Shown piece by piece: positions 54,344 to 64,000 of a stretch of 64,000 bases of DNA (its first letter is position 1; each line of letters begins with the position of its first letter). Origin of the DNA: Methylobacterium fujisawaense (lineage in GTDB: Bacteria > Pseudomonadota > Alphaproteobacteria > Rhizobiales > Beijerinckiaceae). Under the pieces are notes generated by a model. The model was not told where the DNA came from, searched no databases, and saw only the letters and a list, made by a program, of their open reading frames with translations. The position numbers and the translations under genes are program-made. The DNA lies in contig NZ_JACJIM010000002.1 in NCBI RefSeq assembly GCF_014138435.1, positions 558,001-622,000 of the forward strand, read 5' to 3'.

Positions 54344-56689
54344 CTACTTGGTCACCACCACCTGCACGTCGCCGTGGCGACGCTGCACCGAGACGGTGAC
54401 ATCGTCGTCGTAGCGCTGAAAGCGGAGATCCAGGCGCGAACCGCCGAGCTTGACGTTGTAGAGCGTCACACCGTCGAGGAACGCCGGGAGGATCGGGTTC
54501 TTGAGCCGGACGCGGTTGCGCTCGTGGTCGAGTTCGAGACCGAGGCAGGCCGCCAGGAAGGCGAAGGGCGCCGCCGCCGCCCAGGCCTGCGGGCTGCAGG
54601 CCACCGGATAGGAGACCGGCCCGCGCTGCTTGCGGCGCATGAAGCCGCAGAACAGTTCCGGCAGGCGCTTCTGGTCCTGGTAGAGCGAGGTGTCGAACAT
54701 GCCCTGGAAGATGCGGGCGGCCTCGTGCTTGCGGTCGTAGCGCGCCAGACCCATCGCGATCAGCGCGTTGTCGTGCGGCCAGATCGAGCCATTGTGGTAG
54801 GACATCGGATTGTAGCGCGCCTCGCCCTTAGCGATGGTGCGCACCCCCCAGCCGTTGAAGCCGTCCTTGCCGAGCAGGGTCTCGGCGACCCGTGACGCCC
54901 TCTCGGGCTTGGCGATGCCGGTGAACAGGGCGTGGCCCGCGTTGGACGAGCGCACCGCGCATTGCTTCTTCGCGCCGTCCAGGGCCAGGGCGTAGGTGCC
55001 GATCTCCTCGTTCCAGAACGCCGCGTCGAAGTTCTCGCGAAGCGCCACGGCTTCCTGCGTGAGACGCTCGGCCATCGGGTCGTGCCCCAGCAGAGCCGAG
55101 AGCTTCGCCATTCCGTTCTTGGCCGCGTAGACGTAGCCCTGCACCTCGCAAAGGGCGATCGGGCCCTTGGCCAGGTGACCGTCGGTGTGGAAGATCGAAT
55201 CGTGGCTGTCCTTCCAGCCCTGATTCTCCAGGCCCTTGTCGGTGTCGCGGGCGTACTCGACGAAGCCGTCGCCGTCCCGGTCGCCGTAACGGTCCATCCA
55301 TTCCAGGGCGAGTTCCAGCGCGGGCCAGATCGCCCGAACGGTGTCGAGATCGCCCGTGACGGCGTAGTACTCCCAGGCCAGCATCACGAAGAGCGGGGTG
55401 CCGTCGATGGTGCCGTAATAGTGCCGGAACGGCACCTCGCCGAGCATCGCCATCTCGCCGCGCCGGGTCTCGTGCAGCACCTTGCCGGGCTGGGCGTCGG
55501 CGGCCGGATCGACCGCCTTGGCCTGCGTCGAGGCGAGGTAGCGCAGCACGCCCCGGGCGAATTTCGGGTCGATCCAGAGCGCCATCATCGCCGTGATGAT
55601 GCCGTCGCGGCCGAACACCGTAGAGTACCAGGGGATGCCGGCGAAGGGGTAGATGCCCTCCGGGGTGCGGCTCGCCAGCATGTAGAGGTCGGCCGTGGCC
55701 CGGCACAGGCCCTCGTTGAACTGGTCGTTCGACGAGATGATCGTGGTGATCCCGGCGGTGAGGCTCCGGAGATCGCGCCGCGAGTCGCGATACGCGCGGG
55801 CGAAGATCGTGCCCTCGGCGAGGTCCTTCGGCTCGCGCCGGGCGCCTCCGGCATTGGCCGCGAGCGTCAGTTTGGCGGCCGCGTCCTCCCCGACCATCGT
55901 GTCGGTCGGCGGCTTGGTGAAGGCCCGGTGCGCCTCGAAGGTCACGCGGATGAACAGCGAGGCCCGGCCCTCCGGCGGGAGCGAGACATCAAAAACCACC
56001 TTGCCGGGTTCGATCGAGTTGGGCTTCGGGCCGAAATGCAGCGCCGTCGTCCGGACGATCTCGTCCAGGCCGACATAGCGGAACTGCACCTCCCGATCGC
56101 TTGCCACCAGGACGCCGCGCTTGCCGCGCTCCTGGCGGTCGGTCCCGCGGACTTCGAACAGGTCGCGAAAATCCGCGTCGAACGTCACGACGATGCGCAG
56201 GCGGCGGTGCTTCGAATCGTAGGAGCGCAGACCGATCCGGTCGTAGCAGGCCCCGCGGAACAGGAACTTGGTGCGCTCGATGGCGATCGTCTCGCGCGGG
56301 ATCGAGGTCTCGTCATGGGCATCGAGACGGATGTCGGGCGTCGTCATGTCGACGCTGAGCGCGCCGTTGTCGTCCTGCATCACCGAGGAGAGCATCAGCG
56401 GGCGCTGACCCTCCACCGTCACTTCCAGACGCGACAGGTAACGCGTGTCCTGGAAATACAGGCCCTCCGGGCCGGGCTGGACGCCGATATCTCCGTAGGA
56501 ATCGAGAACGCCGAAGGCCTCGCCGAACTTCAGCGAGCGGAGTGGCCGCTCCACAAGCGAGGTGTGCGCCTCGATGTGATAGGTCGGCAGGACGTCGTCC
56601 GCGTCCTGGAAACCGTGCGCCACGCTTCCGGCGCTCTCCGCGGTCCGGGCCTTCGCATCGTGGGCCGCTGCCGTGTTGTCCGCCGCCAT
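54344..56689 (-). CDS. amylo-alpha-1,6-glucosidase / glycogen-debranching-like enzyme
   Basis: The 781-residue cytoplasmic protein combines an N-terminal beta-sandwich ('LKFGEAFGVLDSYGDI', 'GLYFQDTRYLSRLEV') with an (alpha/alpha)6-barrel glucosidase. The barrel has 'YPFAGIPWYSTVFGRDGIITAMM' (in parts), 'GWKDSHDSIFHTDG' and 'SYHNGSIWPHDNALIA', consistent with acid catalysts in the Asp/Glu positions. It may trim alpha-1,6 branches or act on related alpha-glucans. I chose the ATG at 56689, with GGAG about nine bases upstream; ATGs at 56698 and 56746 are alternatives. A GT4 glycosyltransferase lies just upstream on the same strand. Confidence 0.85.
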   Translation of the reverse strand: MAADNTAAAHDAKARTAESAGSVAHGFQDADDVLPTYHIEAHTSLVERPLRSLKFGEAFGVLDSYGDIGVQPGPEGLYFQDTRYLSRLEVTVEGQRPLMLSSVMQDDNGALSVDMTTPDIRLDAHDETSIPRETIAIERTKFLFRGACYDRIGLRSYDSKHRRLRIVVTFDADFRDLFEVRGTDRQERGKRGVLVASDREVQFRYVGLDEIVRTTALHFGPKPNSIEPGKVVFDVSLPPEGRASLFIRVTFEAHRAFTKPPTDTMVGEDAAAKLTLAANAGGARREPKDLAEGTIFARAYRDSRRDLRSLTAGITTIISSNDQFNEGLCRATADLYMLASRTPEGIYPFAGIPWYSTVFGRDGIITAMMALWIDPKFARGVLRYLASTQAKAVDPAADAQPGKVLHETRRGEMAMLGEVPFRHYYGTIDGTPLFVMLAWEYYAVTGDLDTVRAIWPALELALEWMDRYGDRDGDGFVEYARDTDKGLENQGWKDSHDSIFHTDGHLAKGPIALCEVQGYVYAAKNGMAKLSALLGHDPMAERLTQEAVALRENFDAAFWNEEIGTYALALDGAKKQCAVRSSNAGHALFTGIAKPERASRVAETLLGKDGFNGWGVRTIAKGEARYNPMSYHNGSIWPHDNALIAMGLARYDRKHEAARIFQGMFDTSLYQDQKRLPELFCGFMRRKQRGPVSYPVACSPQAWAAAAPFAFLAACLGLELDHERNRVRLKNPILPAFLDGVTLYNVKLGGSRLDLRFQRYDDDVTVSVQRRHGDVQVVVTK

Positions 56690-56837
56690 GCAGGGCATCT
56701 CCGGGTGCAAGTGAGAGGTGCGAATCGAGAGGGCTGCCGCATCCATTCGATGCGGCAGCCCCTGTTCATCCTACGGATGAGTCGCCTTTAAGACGCTAGG
56801 CCGAGCCGGACCTGCCTCGCAAGCCCGGGGCCGGATT

Positions 56838-57968
56838 TCAGGCCGGCATGGCGGCGACCGGGATCGCCGGCCGTGCGGAGCCGTTCACCTCGCCGTATTG
56901 CGCCTTGTAGCCGGACTTCGGCAGCTTGATCACGTCGGCGCCACGGCCGAGCAGGTCCTCGTAGGCAGCGACGTACTTCTTCACCATGCACTCGGCGGTG
57001 AAGGCGCTCTCGAAGTGGCGGCGCACGCCGGCGCGGCTCATGGTCTTGACCTTGGCGACGGCCGCGACGGCATCGTCCATGTTCTCGCAGAGAACGCCGC
57101 CGACGCCGTCCTTGATCACCTCCGGCACGGAGCCGTTGCGGAAGGCGATCACCGGGGTGCCGGCCGACATGGCCTCGATCATCACGAGGCCGAAGGGCTC
57201 CGGCCAGTCGATCGGGAAGGCGAGCGCCAGGGCGTTGCCGAGGAATTCCTTCTTCTGCTCCTCGTTGATCTCGCCGATATACTCCACGAGCGGGTGATGG
57301 ATCATCGGCTCGATGACCTCGTCCCAGTAATCTTGGTCCGCCTTGTCGACCTTGGCGGCGATCTTGAGGGGCGTGCCGGAGCGGATCGCCATCTCGATCG
57401 CGCGGTCGGGGCGCTTCTCGGGCGAGATGCGGCCGAGGAAGGCGAGGTAGCCGCCCTTGGCGTCCGGGTAGTACGGGCAGTTCTCGGCCGGCAGGCCGTG
57501 ATGGATGGTCGCCAGCCAGTTGGAGGTCGGCGGCATGGGCAGGCGCTGGTTGTCGGAGATCGAGACCAGCGGCATGCCCGTGAAGGTGCGGTAGACCGGC
57601 ATGAAGTCCGGCACGTCGAGGCGACCGTGCATCGTGGTGATGCACTTGTGGTTCAGATCCTCGAACATCGGATACTGAAGCAGGTCGATGTGGAAGTGCA
57701 GGATGTCGAATTCGTGCGCGCGGCGGTGCACTTGATGCAGCATCGCCAGGTGGCTGGCGGTGTGATCCCGGTAGCCGAGCAGGCGCAGGCCCTCGGGCGT
57801 GCAGGCTGCGAGCTTGGCAGACGTCTCGGAGTCACCGCTGGCGAACAGCGTGACTTCGTGACCCTGGCGGACCAGTTCCTCTGTAATCCAGCTGACGACG
57901 CGCTCGGTGCCGCCGTAGAACTTCGGAGGGACGGCCTCCGACAACGGAGCGATCTGGGCAATGCGCAC
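56838..57968 (-). CDS. glycosyltransferase family 4 protein
   Basis: The 376-residue GT-B enzyme has an N-terminal acceptor domain ('MRIAQIAPLSEAVPPKFYGGTERVV', in parts) and a C-terminal donor domain with 'FLGRISPEKRPDRAIEMA' near 172 and the E-x7-E motif in 'EPFGLVMIEAMSAGTPVIAF' near 260. It likely uses a nucleotide sugar, but neither donor nor acceptor can be told. It precedes the debranching-like enzyme by about 150 bp on the same strand, which suggests a shared alpha-glucan or glycoside pathway. Confidence 0.88.
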   Translation of the reverse strand: MRIAQIAPLSEAVPPKFYGGTERVVSWITEELVRQGHEVTLFASGDSETSAKLAACTPEGLRLLGYRDHTASHLAMLHQVHRRAHEFDILHFHIDLLQYPMFEDLNHKCITTMHGRLDVPDFMPVYRTFTGMPLVSISDNQRLPMPPTSNWLATIHHGLPAENCPYYPDAKGGYLAFLGRISPEKRPDRAIEMAIRSGTPLKIAAKVDKADQDYWDEVIEPMIHHPLVEYIGEINEEQKKEFLGNALALAFPIDWPEPFGLVMIEAMSAGTPVIAFRNGSVPEVIKDGVGGVLCENMDDAVAAVAKVKTMSRAGVRRHFESAFTAECMVKKYVAAYEDLLGRGADVIKLPKSGYKAQYGEVNGSARPAIPVAAMPA

Positions 57969-58615
57969 GAAGTGTCTCCTGGTTGGCCGAATTTGACGGG
58001 GGGTCTAACCCTGCCGGCCTGAGCGGGACATGAATGAAACGGACGGCCAAGGTTATGGTTCCTGGCGACCCCCGTTGTCGCTCACCGTTTTGTGCAGCGC
58101 GCTCGCTGTCCCCGAATTCCTCCGAATCAGCGGCCGCGACATGGTCACCGGCGCCCAATCCGCTGCTCGCGGGGCAGTCGCGCGGAGCCGGCCCGTCTCC
58201 GGTCCGGACACGCGCATCGCCTCCATGCGCCACAGGATCACGAACGCCGGCTATCGGGATCAGGTTGCGCCCGGACCCGACAAACCCGTACTCCGGGACG
58301 GCGCAGCAGATCCCGGACCTGGATACGGACCGGGCGCCCGAAACGGCGGTGTCGGCGCTTCTGGATCCCGGGCTCGCCCGCTGCGCTCCGGACCGGCGAC
58401 GCGGATGTCCAGGGCCCTCCGCCCCCCAGGCCCGCGTCACGCCTCACGGGCGTTGCCGCCGCGTCAGCTTTCTGTCATAAGCCGCACCGCGTCGAACCGC
58501 CCGGCCGATAGGGCTGCCGTGGCGGCTCGTGCTGCTCCACCAGAAGCATCAGCGCGCGAACCCCATCCGACCCTTGCGGGGCGGTCCGGGATCATTTCGC
58601 GCAACGGAGAGCCAA
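57969..58615. other. 647-bp non-genic region before rpmI
   Basis: This is the longest gap in the window. It is GC-rich, and the open frames that cross it are Arg/Pro-rich and look like noise. infC, the usual gene before rpmI, is absent. The region must carry the promoter of the rpmI-rplT genes and of the minus-strand glycosyltransferase. I see no tRNA or known leader motif in it. Confidence 0.5.
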
Positions 58616-58819
58616 ATGCCCAAGTTGAAGACGAAATCGGGCGCGAAGAAGCGCTTCAAGATCACCGGCACCGGCAAGGTGATGTACGCCCAGGCCGGCA
58701 AGCGCCACGGGATGATCAAGCGGACGACCAAGCAGATCCGCAACCTGCGCGGCACCACGACCCTGTTCGAGGGCGATGCCGCCAACGTGAAGAAGTACTT
58801 CCTGCCGAACGCGCGGTAA
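58616..58819 (+). CDS. rpmI: 50S ribosomal protein L35
   Basis: The 67-residue basic protein reads '[22 protein letters not shown]', the standard L35 start, and '[24 protein letters not shown]' at the end. A clear GGAGA ribosome site precedes the ATG. rplT follows after 51 bp with its own strong ribosome site. Confidence 0.98.
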
Positions 58820-58870
58820 GTCCTTCAACACCCGTTGCCACTGTCTTTCGTCGAATCCAGGAGATAACCG

Positions 58871-59248
58871 ATGGCCCGCGTCAAGCGCGGCGTGACCAGT
58901 CACGCGAAGCACAAGAAAGTTCTGAAGGCCGCCAAGGGCTATTACGGCCGGCGCAAGAATACGATCCGGATCGCCAAGCAGGCGGTCGAGAAGGGCATGC
59001 AGTATGCCTACCGCGACCGCAAGAACAAGAAGCGCACGTTCCGCGCCCTCTGGATCCAGCGTCTCAACGCGGCGGTCCGCGAGCACGGCCTGACCTACTC
59101 GCGCTTCATCGACGGTCTGGCGAAGTCCGGCATCGTCGTCGACCGCAAGGCCCTGTCGGAGCTCGCGATCCACGAGCCGGCGAGCTTCGCCGCCGTCGTC
59201 GAGAAGGCGAAGGCCGCACTGCCGCAGACCACCGCCAAGGCCGCCTGA
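58871..59248 (+). CDS. rplT: 50S ribosomal protein L20
   Basis: L20 (125 residues) binds 23S rRNA early in assembly. It has the standard '[27 protein letters not shown]' (in parts) and '[16 protein letters not shown]...[10 protein letters not shown]' blocks. The short basic N-terminal extension is complete. AGGAGA precedes the ATG. An intrinsic terminator follows 28 bp after the stop. Confidence 0.98.
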   Translation: MARVKRGVTSHAKHKKVLKAAKGYYGRRKNTIRIAKQAVEKGMQYAYRDRKNKKRTFRALWIQRLNAAVREHGLTYSRFIDGLAKSGIVVDRKALSELAIHEPASFAAVVEKAKAALPQTTAKAA

Positions 59249-59275
59249 TCCAGGCCTGAGGCGAGACGTACGGAA

Positions 59276-59312
59276 GGCGCGGTTCCCCGGGGAGCCGCGC
59301 CTTCGTCGTTTA
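59276..59312 (+). terminator. intrinsic terminator after rplT
   Basis: GGCGCGGTTCCCC (59276-59288) pairs with GGGGAGCCGCGCC (59289-59301) over 13 positions with one G-U pair, and is followed by TTCGTCGTTT. It separates the ribosomal protein pair from pheS. Confidence 0.7.
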
Positions 59313-59404
59313 CGAGGTCCCCTGCCCCGCGCTTGCGTGCGGGCGCACAACGCGCGAGAGCACGGCCCGACGGCCGACTCCGCCAACCCTGCTCGAAGAC
59401 AGCG

Positions 59405-60487
59405 ATGACCGATCTCGATACCCTCGAACGCGATCTCCTGGCCCAGGTGAGCGCGGCGTCCGACGAGGCGGCCCTCGACGCGGTCCGCGTCGCCGCGCTC
59501 GGCAAGAAGGGCAGTGTCTCGGATCTGCTGAAGACCCTCGGTGCGATGACGACGGAGGAGCGCAAGGAGCGCGGCCCGCTCATCAACGGCCTGCGCGACC
59601 GGGTCCAGGGCGCCGTCACCGCGCGCAAGACCGCCCTCGCCGAGGCCGCCCTGGAGGCCCGCCTCGCCTCCGAGCGGGTCGACGTGACCCTGCCGGTCCG
59701 CGAGGCCCCCGAGGTGCGCGGCCGGATCCATCCGATCTCCCAGGTGATCGACGAGATCACCGCGATCTTTGCCGATATGGGCTTCGCGGTGGCCGAGGGT
59801 CCGGACATCGAGACGGACGAGCTGAACTTCACCGCGCTCAACTTCCCGCCCGGGCACCCGGCCCGCGAGATGCACGACACCTTCTTCCTGGCGCCGGACC
59901 GCGACGGGAAGCGCAAGGTGCTGCGCACCCACACCTCGCCGGTCCAGATCCGCACCATGCGGGCGCAAACCCCGCCGATCCGGGTGATCATCCCGGGCCG
60001 GACCTACCGGCACGATTCCGATCAGACCCACACGCCGATGTTCCATCAGGTCGAAGGGCTGGTGATCGACAAGGCGGCCAACATCGCCAACCTGAAATGG
60101 GTGCTGGAGGAGTTCTGCAAGGCGTTCTTCGAGGTGGAGGGCGTGAAGATGCGCTTCCGCCCGTCCTTCTTCCCCTTCACCGAGCCCTCCGCGGAGGTCG
60201 ACATCCAGTGCTCGCGCAAGGGCGGCGAGATCCGCTTCGGCGAGGGCGACGACTGGCTGGAGATCCTGGGCTGCGGGATGGTGCATCCGAACGTGCTGCG
60301 CAATTGCGGGCTCGACCCGGATGCCGTGCAGGGCTTCGCCTTCGGTGTCGGCATCGACCGAATCGCCATGCTGAAATACGGCATGCCGGACCTGCGGCCG
60401 TTCTTCGAGGCCGACGTCCGCTGGCTCGACCATTACGGCTTCCGCCCGCTCGACGTTCCGAGCCTCGTGGGCGGCCTTACGGGCTGA
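59405..60487 (+). CDS. pheS: phenylalanyl-tRNA synthetase alpha subunit
   Basis: PheS (360 residues) is the catalytic subunit of PheRS. It has the N-terminal coiled-coil region (about 1-90) and class II motif 2 '[22 protein letters not shown]' (in parts, near 200) and motif 3 '[14 protein letters not shown]' near 315. '[10 protein letters not shown]'-like and '[11 protein letters not shown]' segments are present. The ATG at 59405 gives [11 protein letters not shown]. Confidence 0.98.
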   Translation: MTDLDTLERDLLAQVSAASDEAALDAVRVAALGKKGSVSDLLKTLGAMTTEERKERGPLINGLRDRVQGAVTARKTALAEAALEARLASERVDVTLPVREAPEVRGRIHPISQVIDEITAIFADMGFAVAEGPDIETDELNFTALNFPPGHPAREMHDTFFLAPDRDGKRKVLRTHTSPVQIRTMRAQTPPIRVIIPGRTYRHDSDQTHTPMFHQVEGLVIDKAANIANLKWVLEEFCKAFFEVEGVKMRFRPSFFPFTEPSAEVDIQCSRKGGEIRFGEGDDWLEILGCGMVHPNVLRNCGLDPDAVQGFAFGVGIDRIAMLKYGMPDLRPFFEADVRWLDHYGFRPLDVPSLVGGLTG

Positions 60488-60585
60488 GCCGCACCGGCCT
60501 CACCGGGGCCCTCCGGCTCCGGTGATGGCCCCGCCATCCTGTTCCTCCGACGGTCGAGCCGATATCGGGCTCTCGAAGGTCCATC

Positions 60586-63006
60586 ATGAAATTCACCCTC
60601 TCCTGGCTCAAGGACCACCTCGACACCGAGGCCACCCTCGACACCGTCGCCGAGACGCTGACGCGGATCGGCCTGGAGGTGGAGGGAATCGAGGACAAGG
60701 CCGCCGCGCTGAAGCCCTACGTAATCGCGAAGATCCTGACGGCCGAGCAGCACCCGAACGCCGACCGACTGCGGGTCTGCTCCGTCGAGACGGGCGCGGG
60801 CGCGCCCGTGCAGGTGGTCTGCGGAGCGCCGAACGCCCGGGCCGGTCTCGTCTCGGTCTTCGCGCCGCCGGGCACCTACGTTCCGGGCAAGAACATCACC
60901 CTGTCGGTGGGCACGATCCGCGGCGTGGAGAGCCGCGGCATGCTGTGCTCGGGCGCCGAGCTCGGCCTCGGCGACGACCATGACGGCATCATGGAGCTCC
61001 CGACCGACGCACCGATCGGCCAGGCTTACGCCCTCTATGCCGGGCTCGACGATCCGGTCATCGAGATCAACCTGACGCCGAACCGGTCGGACTGCACCTC
61101 GGTCCACGGCATCGCCCGCGATCTCGCGGCCGCCGGCCTCGGCACGCTCAAGCGCGAGACGCTGCCGGGCGTGCGCGGCGAGGGCCCCTGCCCGGTCGCG
61201 GTGGAGCTGGCCTTCGAGCCGGCCGACCGGCACCTCGCCCCGCTCTTCGCCCTGCGGCTCGTCCGCGGGGTCACGAACGGGCCGTCGCCGTGCTGGATGC
61301 AGGCCCGGCTGCGGGCCATCGGCCTGCGCCCGATCAATGCGCTCGTCGACATCACCAACTACGTGACCTTCGATCGCGGTCGCCCGCTCCACGTCTTCGA
61401 TGCCGCCAAGGTCGCCGGGCCGCTCACCGTGCGCCGTGCGCGCGAGGGCGAGAGCCTGCTCGCCCTCGACGGCCGGACCCACGCGCTCACCGACGACATG
61501 GTGGTGATCGCAGACCGGAACGGCGTCGAATCCATCGCCGGCATCATGGGCGGCCAGGACTCCGGCTGCGACGCCGGCACCACGGATGTGCTGATCGAAT
61601 CGGCGCTCTGGGACCCGGCCAACATCGCCCAGACGGGCCGCCGCCTCGGCCTCATCACCGACGCGCGCTACCGGTTCGAGCGGGGTGTCGATCCGGCCTT
61701 CACGCTGCCGGGCCTCGATCTCGCGACGCGCTTGGTGGTGGACCTGTGCGGCGGTACGCCGACCGAGGCGCATATCGTCGGCGAGCCTCCCGAATCCGAG
61801 CGGATCATCGACTTCCCGTGGACCGAGGTCCGCCGCCTAGCCGGCCTCGACGTGCCGCGTGTCGAGATGAAGGTGATCCTGGAGACTTTGGGCTTCCACA
61901 TCTCGGGGACCGGCGACCGGGTGAAGGTGCTGACGCCGTCCTGGCGGCCCGATGTCGAAGGCAAGGCCGACCTCGTCGAGGAGGTCGTGCGCATCGCCGG
62001 GCTGGACCGGATCGAGGCCAAGCCCCTGCCCCCGCTCGAAGGGATCGGCCGTCCGCTGCTGACGGTGATGCAGAAGCGGACCCGCACCGCGAAGCGGGCC
62101 CTGGCGAGCCGGGGCCTCATGGAGGCGGTCACGTGGTCGTTCGTCCCGCATGGCGATGCCGAACTGTTCGGCGGCGGCGGTGCCGATCTGGTCCTGGCCA
62201 ATCCCATTGCCGCGGAACTGTCTGACATGCGGCCGAGCCTGCTGCCGGGGCTCCTGCGGGCTGCGCAACGCAATGCCGACCGGGGTTATCCGGACGCGGC
62301 CCTGTTCGAGGTCGGCCAGTGCTTCGCCTCCGATGCGCCGGAGGGCCAGACGATCCGGGCGGCGGCGGTCCGGCGCGGCAGTGCCGGTCTGTCGGGCGCC
62401 GGGCGCCACTGGCACGGCACGGCCGGGACCGTCGACGCCTTCGACGCCAAGGCCGACGCCCTGGCCCTGCTGGGCAGCCTCGGCGTTCCGACCGGCGGCC
62501 TCCAGATCACCGCCGGCGGCCCGTCCTGGCTTCATCCCGGCCGCTCGGGCACCCTGCGCTTCGGTCCGAAGACCGAGATCGGCTGGTTCGGCGAGGTGCA
62601 TCCGCGGACGCTCCAGGCCCTCGACCTGAAGGGTACCCTCGTGGCCTTCGAGATCGTCCTCGACGCCCTGCCCCTGCCCAAGCACAAGCCGACCAAGGCC
62701 AAGGCAGCCCTGGTGCTGTCGGAGCTCCAGCCGCTGTCGCGGGACTTCGCCTTCGTGGTCGGCCGCGACGTGCCGGCGGGTGACCTCGTGAAGGCCGCAC
62801 AGAACGCCGAGCGCAAGCTCGTCACCGGCGTCGACGTGTTCGATCTGTACGAGGGACCCGGCGTGCCGGACGGCGCGAAGTCGGTGGCGATCGCGGTGCG
62901 CCTGCAGCCCGTCGAGCGGACCCTCACCGACGCGGAGATCGAGGCGGTGAGCGCCAGGATCGTCGCCGAGGTGTCCCGCAAAACCGGCGCGACCCTTCGG
63001 ACCTGA
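60586..63006 (+). CDS. pheT: phenylalanyl-tRNA synthetase beta subunit
   Basis: PheT (806 residues) has the complete bacterial architecture: N-terminal '[16 protein letters not shown]', an EMAP-like tRNA-binding domain (about 40-150), B3/B4 editing domain (about 210-380), B5, catalytic-like core and the C-terminal anticodon-binding FDX-ACB domain ('[22 protein letters not shown]', '[21 protein letters not shown]'). It follows pheS by 98 bp. Confidence 0.98.
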   Translation: MKFTLSWLKDHLDTEATLDTVAETLTRIGLEVEGIEDKAAALKPYVIAKILTAEQHPNADRLRVCSVETGAGAPVQVVCGAPNARAGLVSVFAPPGTYVPGKNITLSVGTIRGVESRGMLCSGAELGLGDDHDGIMELPTDAPIGQAYALYAGLDDPVIEINLTPNRSDCTSVHGIARDLAAAGLGTLKRETLPGVRGEGPCPVAVELAFEPADRHLAPLFALRLVRGVTNGPSPCWMQARLRAIGLRPINALVDITNYVTFDRGRPLHVFDAAKVAGPLTVRRAREGESLLALDGRTHALTDDMVVIADRNGVESIAGIMGGQDSGCDAGTTDVLIESALWDPANIAQTGRRLGLITDARYRFERGVDPAFTLPGLDLATRLVVDLCGGTPTEAHIVGEPPESERIIDFPWTEVRRLAGLDVPRVEMKVILETLGFHISGTGDRVKVLTPSWRPDVEGKADLVEEVVRIAGLDRIEAKPLPPLEGIGRPLLTVMQKRTRTAKRALASRGLMEAVTWSFVPHGDAELFGGGGADLVLANPIAAELSDMRPSLLPGLLRAAQRNADRGYPDAALFEVGQCFASDAPEGQTIRAAAVRRGSAGLSGAGRHWHGTAGTVDAFDAKADALALLGSLGVPTGGLQITAGGPSWLHPGRSGTLRFGPKTEIGWFGEVHPRTLQALDLKGTLVAFEIVLDALPLPKHKPTKAKAALVLSELQPLSRDFAFVVGRDVPAGDLVKAAQNAERKLVTGVDVFDLYEGPGVPDGAKSVAIAVRLQPVERTLTDAEIEAVSARIVAEVSRKTGATLRT

Positions 63007-63015
63007 GGCGCCACC

Positions 63016-63897
63016 ATGGACCGGATCGCCCTGCTGATCGAAGACCTCGCGGCGGCCGAATACCGGCCGAAGGCGGCGTTGCGGGAAGCGCTCAAGCACC
63101 CGTCCGCTGTCGCGGAGGCGACGCTGCCGCTGCTGGAGGGCGCGGCCGACGGACGTGAGCTGACGCCGGAGGAGACGAACCTCCTCTTCTGGGGGCTGCA
63201 CGTCCTGGCCCATGCCCGGGATACGCGCGCCCTGGCACCGCTTCTGAGGCTGCTCCGGCACGACGAGGAAACCCTCGACGCCCTCCTCGGCGATGCCGTC
63301 ACGGCGACCCTTGCCAAGGTGTTGGCGAGCCTGTTCGACGGCGATCCGCAGCCGCTGTTCCGCCTGATCCTGGACAGCACGGTGGACGATTACGTGCGCA
63401 TGGCGCTGCTCAGCGCCTGCACCTTCCTGACCCTGGAGGGTCGGATCGACCGGGCCGCGATGCACGACCTGCTGGTCCGGTTCGACGACGCCCAGGCGGC
63501 CGTGGAAGAGGCGCCGGCCTGGGTCGGTTGGGAGGAGACGATCGCCCATCTCGGCTTCCGGGACTTCGCACCTCGGGCGGCTGCGGCCCGTGCCGACGGA
63601 CGCCTCACCGACGAGATCAGCGACGCCGGGTGGTTCAAGGACGCTCTGCGCAAGGCCGAGGCCAATCCGGACGACCGCGACCGGCTCGGCCCTTACCAGT
63701 ACGGCTACCTCGACGAGCCGGTGGAAGCCCTCGACTGGGCCGAGGAGGGCGCGGGGGAGCCGCAGCGCAATCCGCTCAAGGACGTCGGCCGCAACGATCC
63801 GTGTCCCTGCGGCTCCGGGAAGAAGTTCAAGAAGTGCTGCCTCGGCGCCGAGACCGTCGAGGGCCCGTGGATGCCGCCGGGTTCCCTAGGCCGCTGA
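63016..63897 (+). CDS. DUF1186 protein with C-terminal SEC-C zinc motif
   Basis: The 293-residue cytoplasmic protein is largely helical with HEAT-like repeats in its N-terminal DUF1186 region ('[45 protein letters not shown]', in parts). It ends with '[18 protein letters not shown]', the SEC-C zinc-binding motif also found at the SecA C terminus. SEC-C motifs bind SecB or ribosomes. The function of DUF1186 is unknown to me. It follows pheT by 9 bp, and its end overlaps a minus-strand gene by 12 bp. Confidence 0.85.
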   Translation: MDRIALLIEDLAAAEYRPKAALREALKHPSAVAEATLPLLEGAADGRELTPEETNLLFWGLHVLAHARDTRALAPLLRLLRHDEETLDALLGDAVTATLAKVLASLFDGDPQPLFRLILDSTVDDYVRMALLSACTFLTLEGRIDRAAMHDLLVRFDDAQAAVEEAPAWVGWEETIAHLGFRDFAPRAAAARADGRLTDEISDAGWFKDALRKAEANPDDRDRLGPYQYGYLDEPVEALDWAEEGAGEPQRNPLKDVGRNDPCPCGSGKKFKKCCLGAETVEGPWMPPGSLGR

Positions 63898-64000
63898 GGC
63901 GCCGGTGCCGCTGAGCGGGTTGTCGGGATCCCAGCCGTAGCTCAGCGTCTCGAACCGCATGGCGCGGGCATCGACCATCAGGAGGCGCCCGACCAGGGGC
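63886..64000 (-). CDS. C-terminal end of an unrecognised protein (partial)
   Basis: A minus-strand frame enters from the right edge and stops at TAG (63886-63888). The visible 37 residues read '[20 protein letters not shown]' and '[16 protein letters not shown]', a protein-like sequence unlike the shadow frames. I cannot assign a family from this fragment. Confidence 0.5.
   Translation of the reverse strand, partial: PLVGRLLMVDARAMRFETLSYGWDPDNPLSGTGASAA

Noticed and set aside
58030..59259. 409-codon open frame covering the gap before rpmI and both ribosomal genes
   Set aside because: Continues out of frame through rpmI and rplT, which are certain; the unique part is low-complexity.

Overview
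The window is 64 kb of very GC-rich DNA, densely packed with housekeeping genes. Junctions of the ATGA or GTGA type, antisense shadow frames and gene content point to an alphaproteobacterium of the Hyphomicrobiales. The content includes ppiD-trpEGDC-moaC-moeA, tpiA-secG-pyrG, an aerobic cob cluster, a lone methylmalonyl-CoA mutase small subunit, ATP-type PEP carboxykinase, and def-fmt-truA beside dapE. A Methylobacterium/Methylorubrum-like methylotroph fits best, but the genus is inferred. I see no tRNA, rRNA, insertion sequence, prophage, CRISPR array or integration site.

Layout. 1-6640 (minus): a PpiD-like foldase heads a tight operon of tryptophan genes, moaC and the first codons of moeA. 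6828-12798 (mostly plus): tpiA, a small NTF2-like secreted protein (minus), secG, pyrG, holC and an exported S10 carboxypeptidase. 12862-14220 (minus): an unusual discoidin plus GT11-like protein. 14393-28492 (plus): a cobalamin riboswitch followed by cbtB-cbtA-DUF1636-cobW-cobN-cobG-cobH-cobI-cobJ, then cobK inverted, then cobL-cobE-cobM-cobB. Together these carry out cobalt uptake, corrin-ring methylation and contraction, amidation and cobalt insertion. The early, adenosylation and nucleotide-loop genes must lie elsewhere.

28552-34047: an XRE regulator, an IsdG-type heme monooxygenase, a polyprenyl glycosylphosphotransferase, and a zinc locus (zur divergent from znuC-znuB with a Zur-box-like site between). 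34048-36775 (minus): GST, queG (apparently starting at CTG) and an epimerase. 37029-41792 (plus): uppP, the mutase small subunit, two small secreted proteins and a second GST. 41803-45095 (minus): a YifB/ComM AAA+ protein overlapping a PP2C-kinase fusion. 45242-47940 (plus): a PepSY protein, the SRP RNA, dnaX and ybaB. 48155-49774 (minus): pckA with a structured leader. 50178-53101 (plus): recR, def, fmt, truA; then dapE, a glycogen-debranching-like enzyme and a GT4 glycosyltransferase (minus). 58616-63897 (plus): rpmI, rplT, pheS, pheT and a DUF1186/SEC-C protein. A partial minus-strand gene runs off the right edge.

I found no clear new multi-gene system. The best leads are local: the discoidin-glycosyltransferase fusion, a heme-oxygenase-like gene with two dyads upstream and an XRE gene opposite, the PP2C-kinase/YifB pair, cobK in antisense inside the B12 operon, the pckA leader hairpins, and the CTG start of queG.
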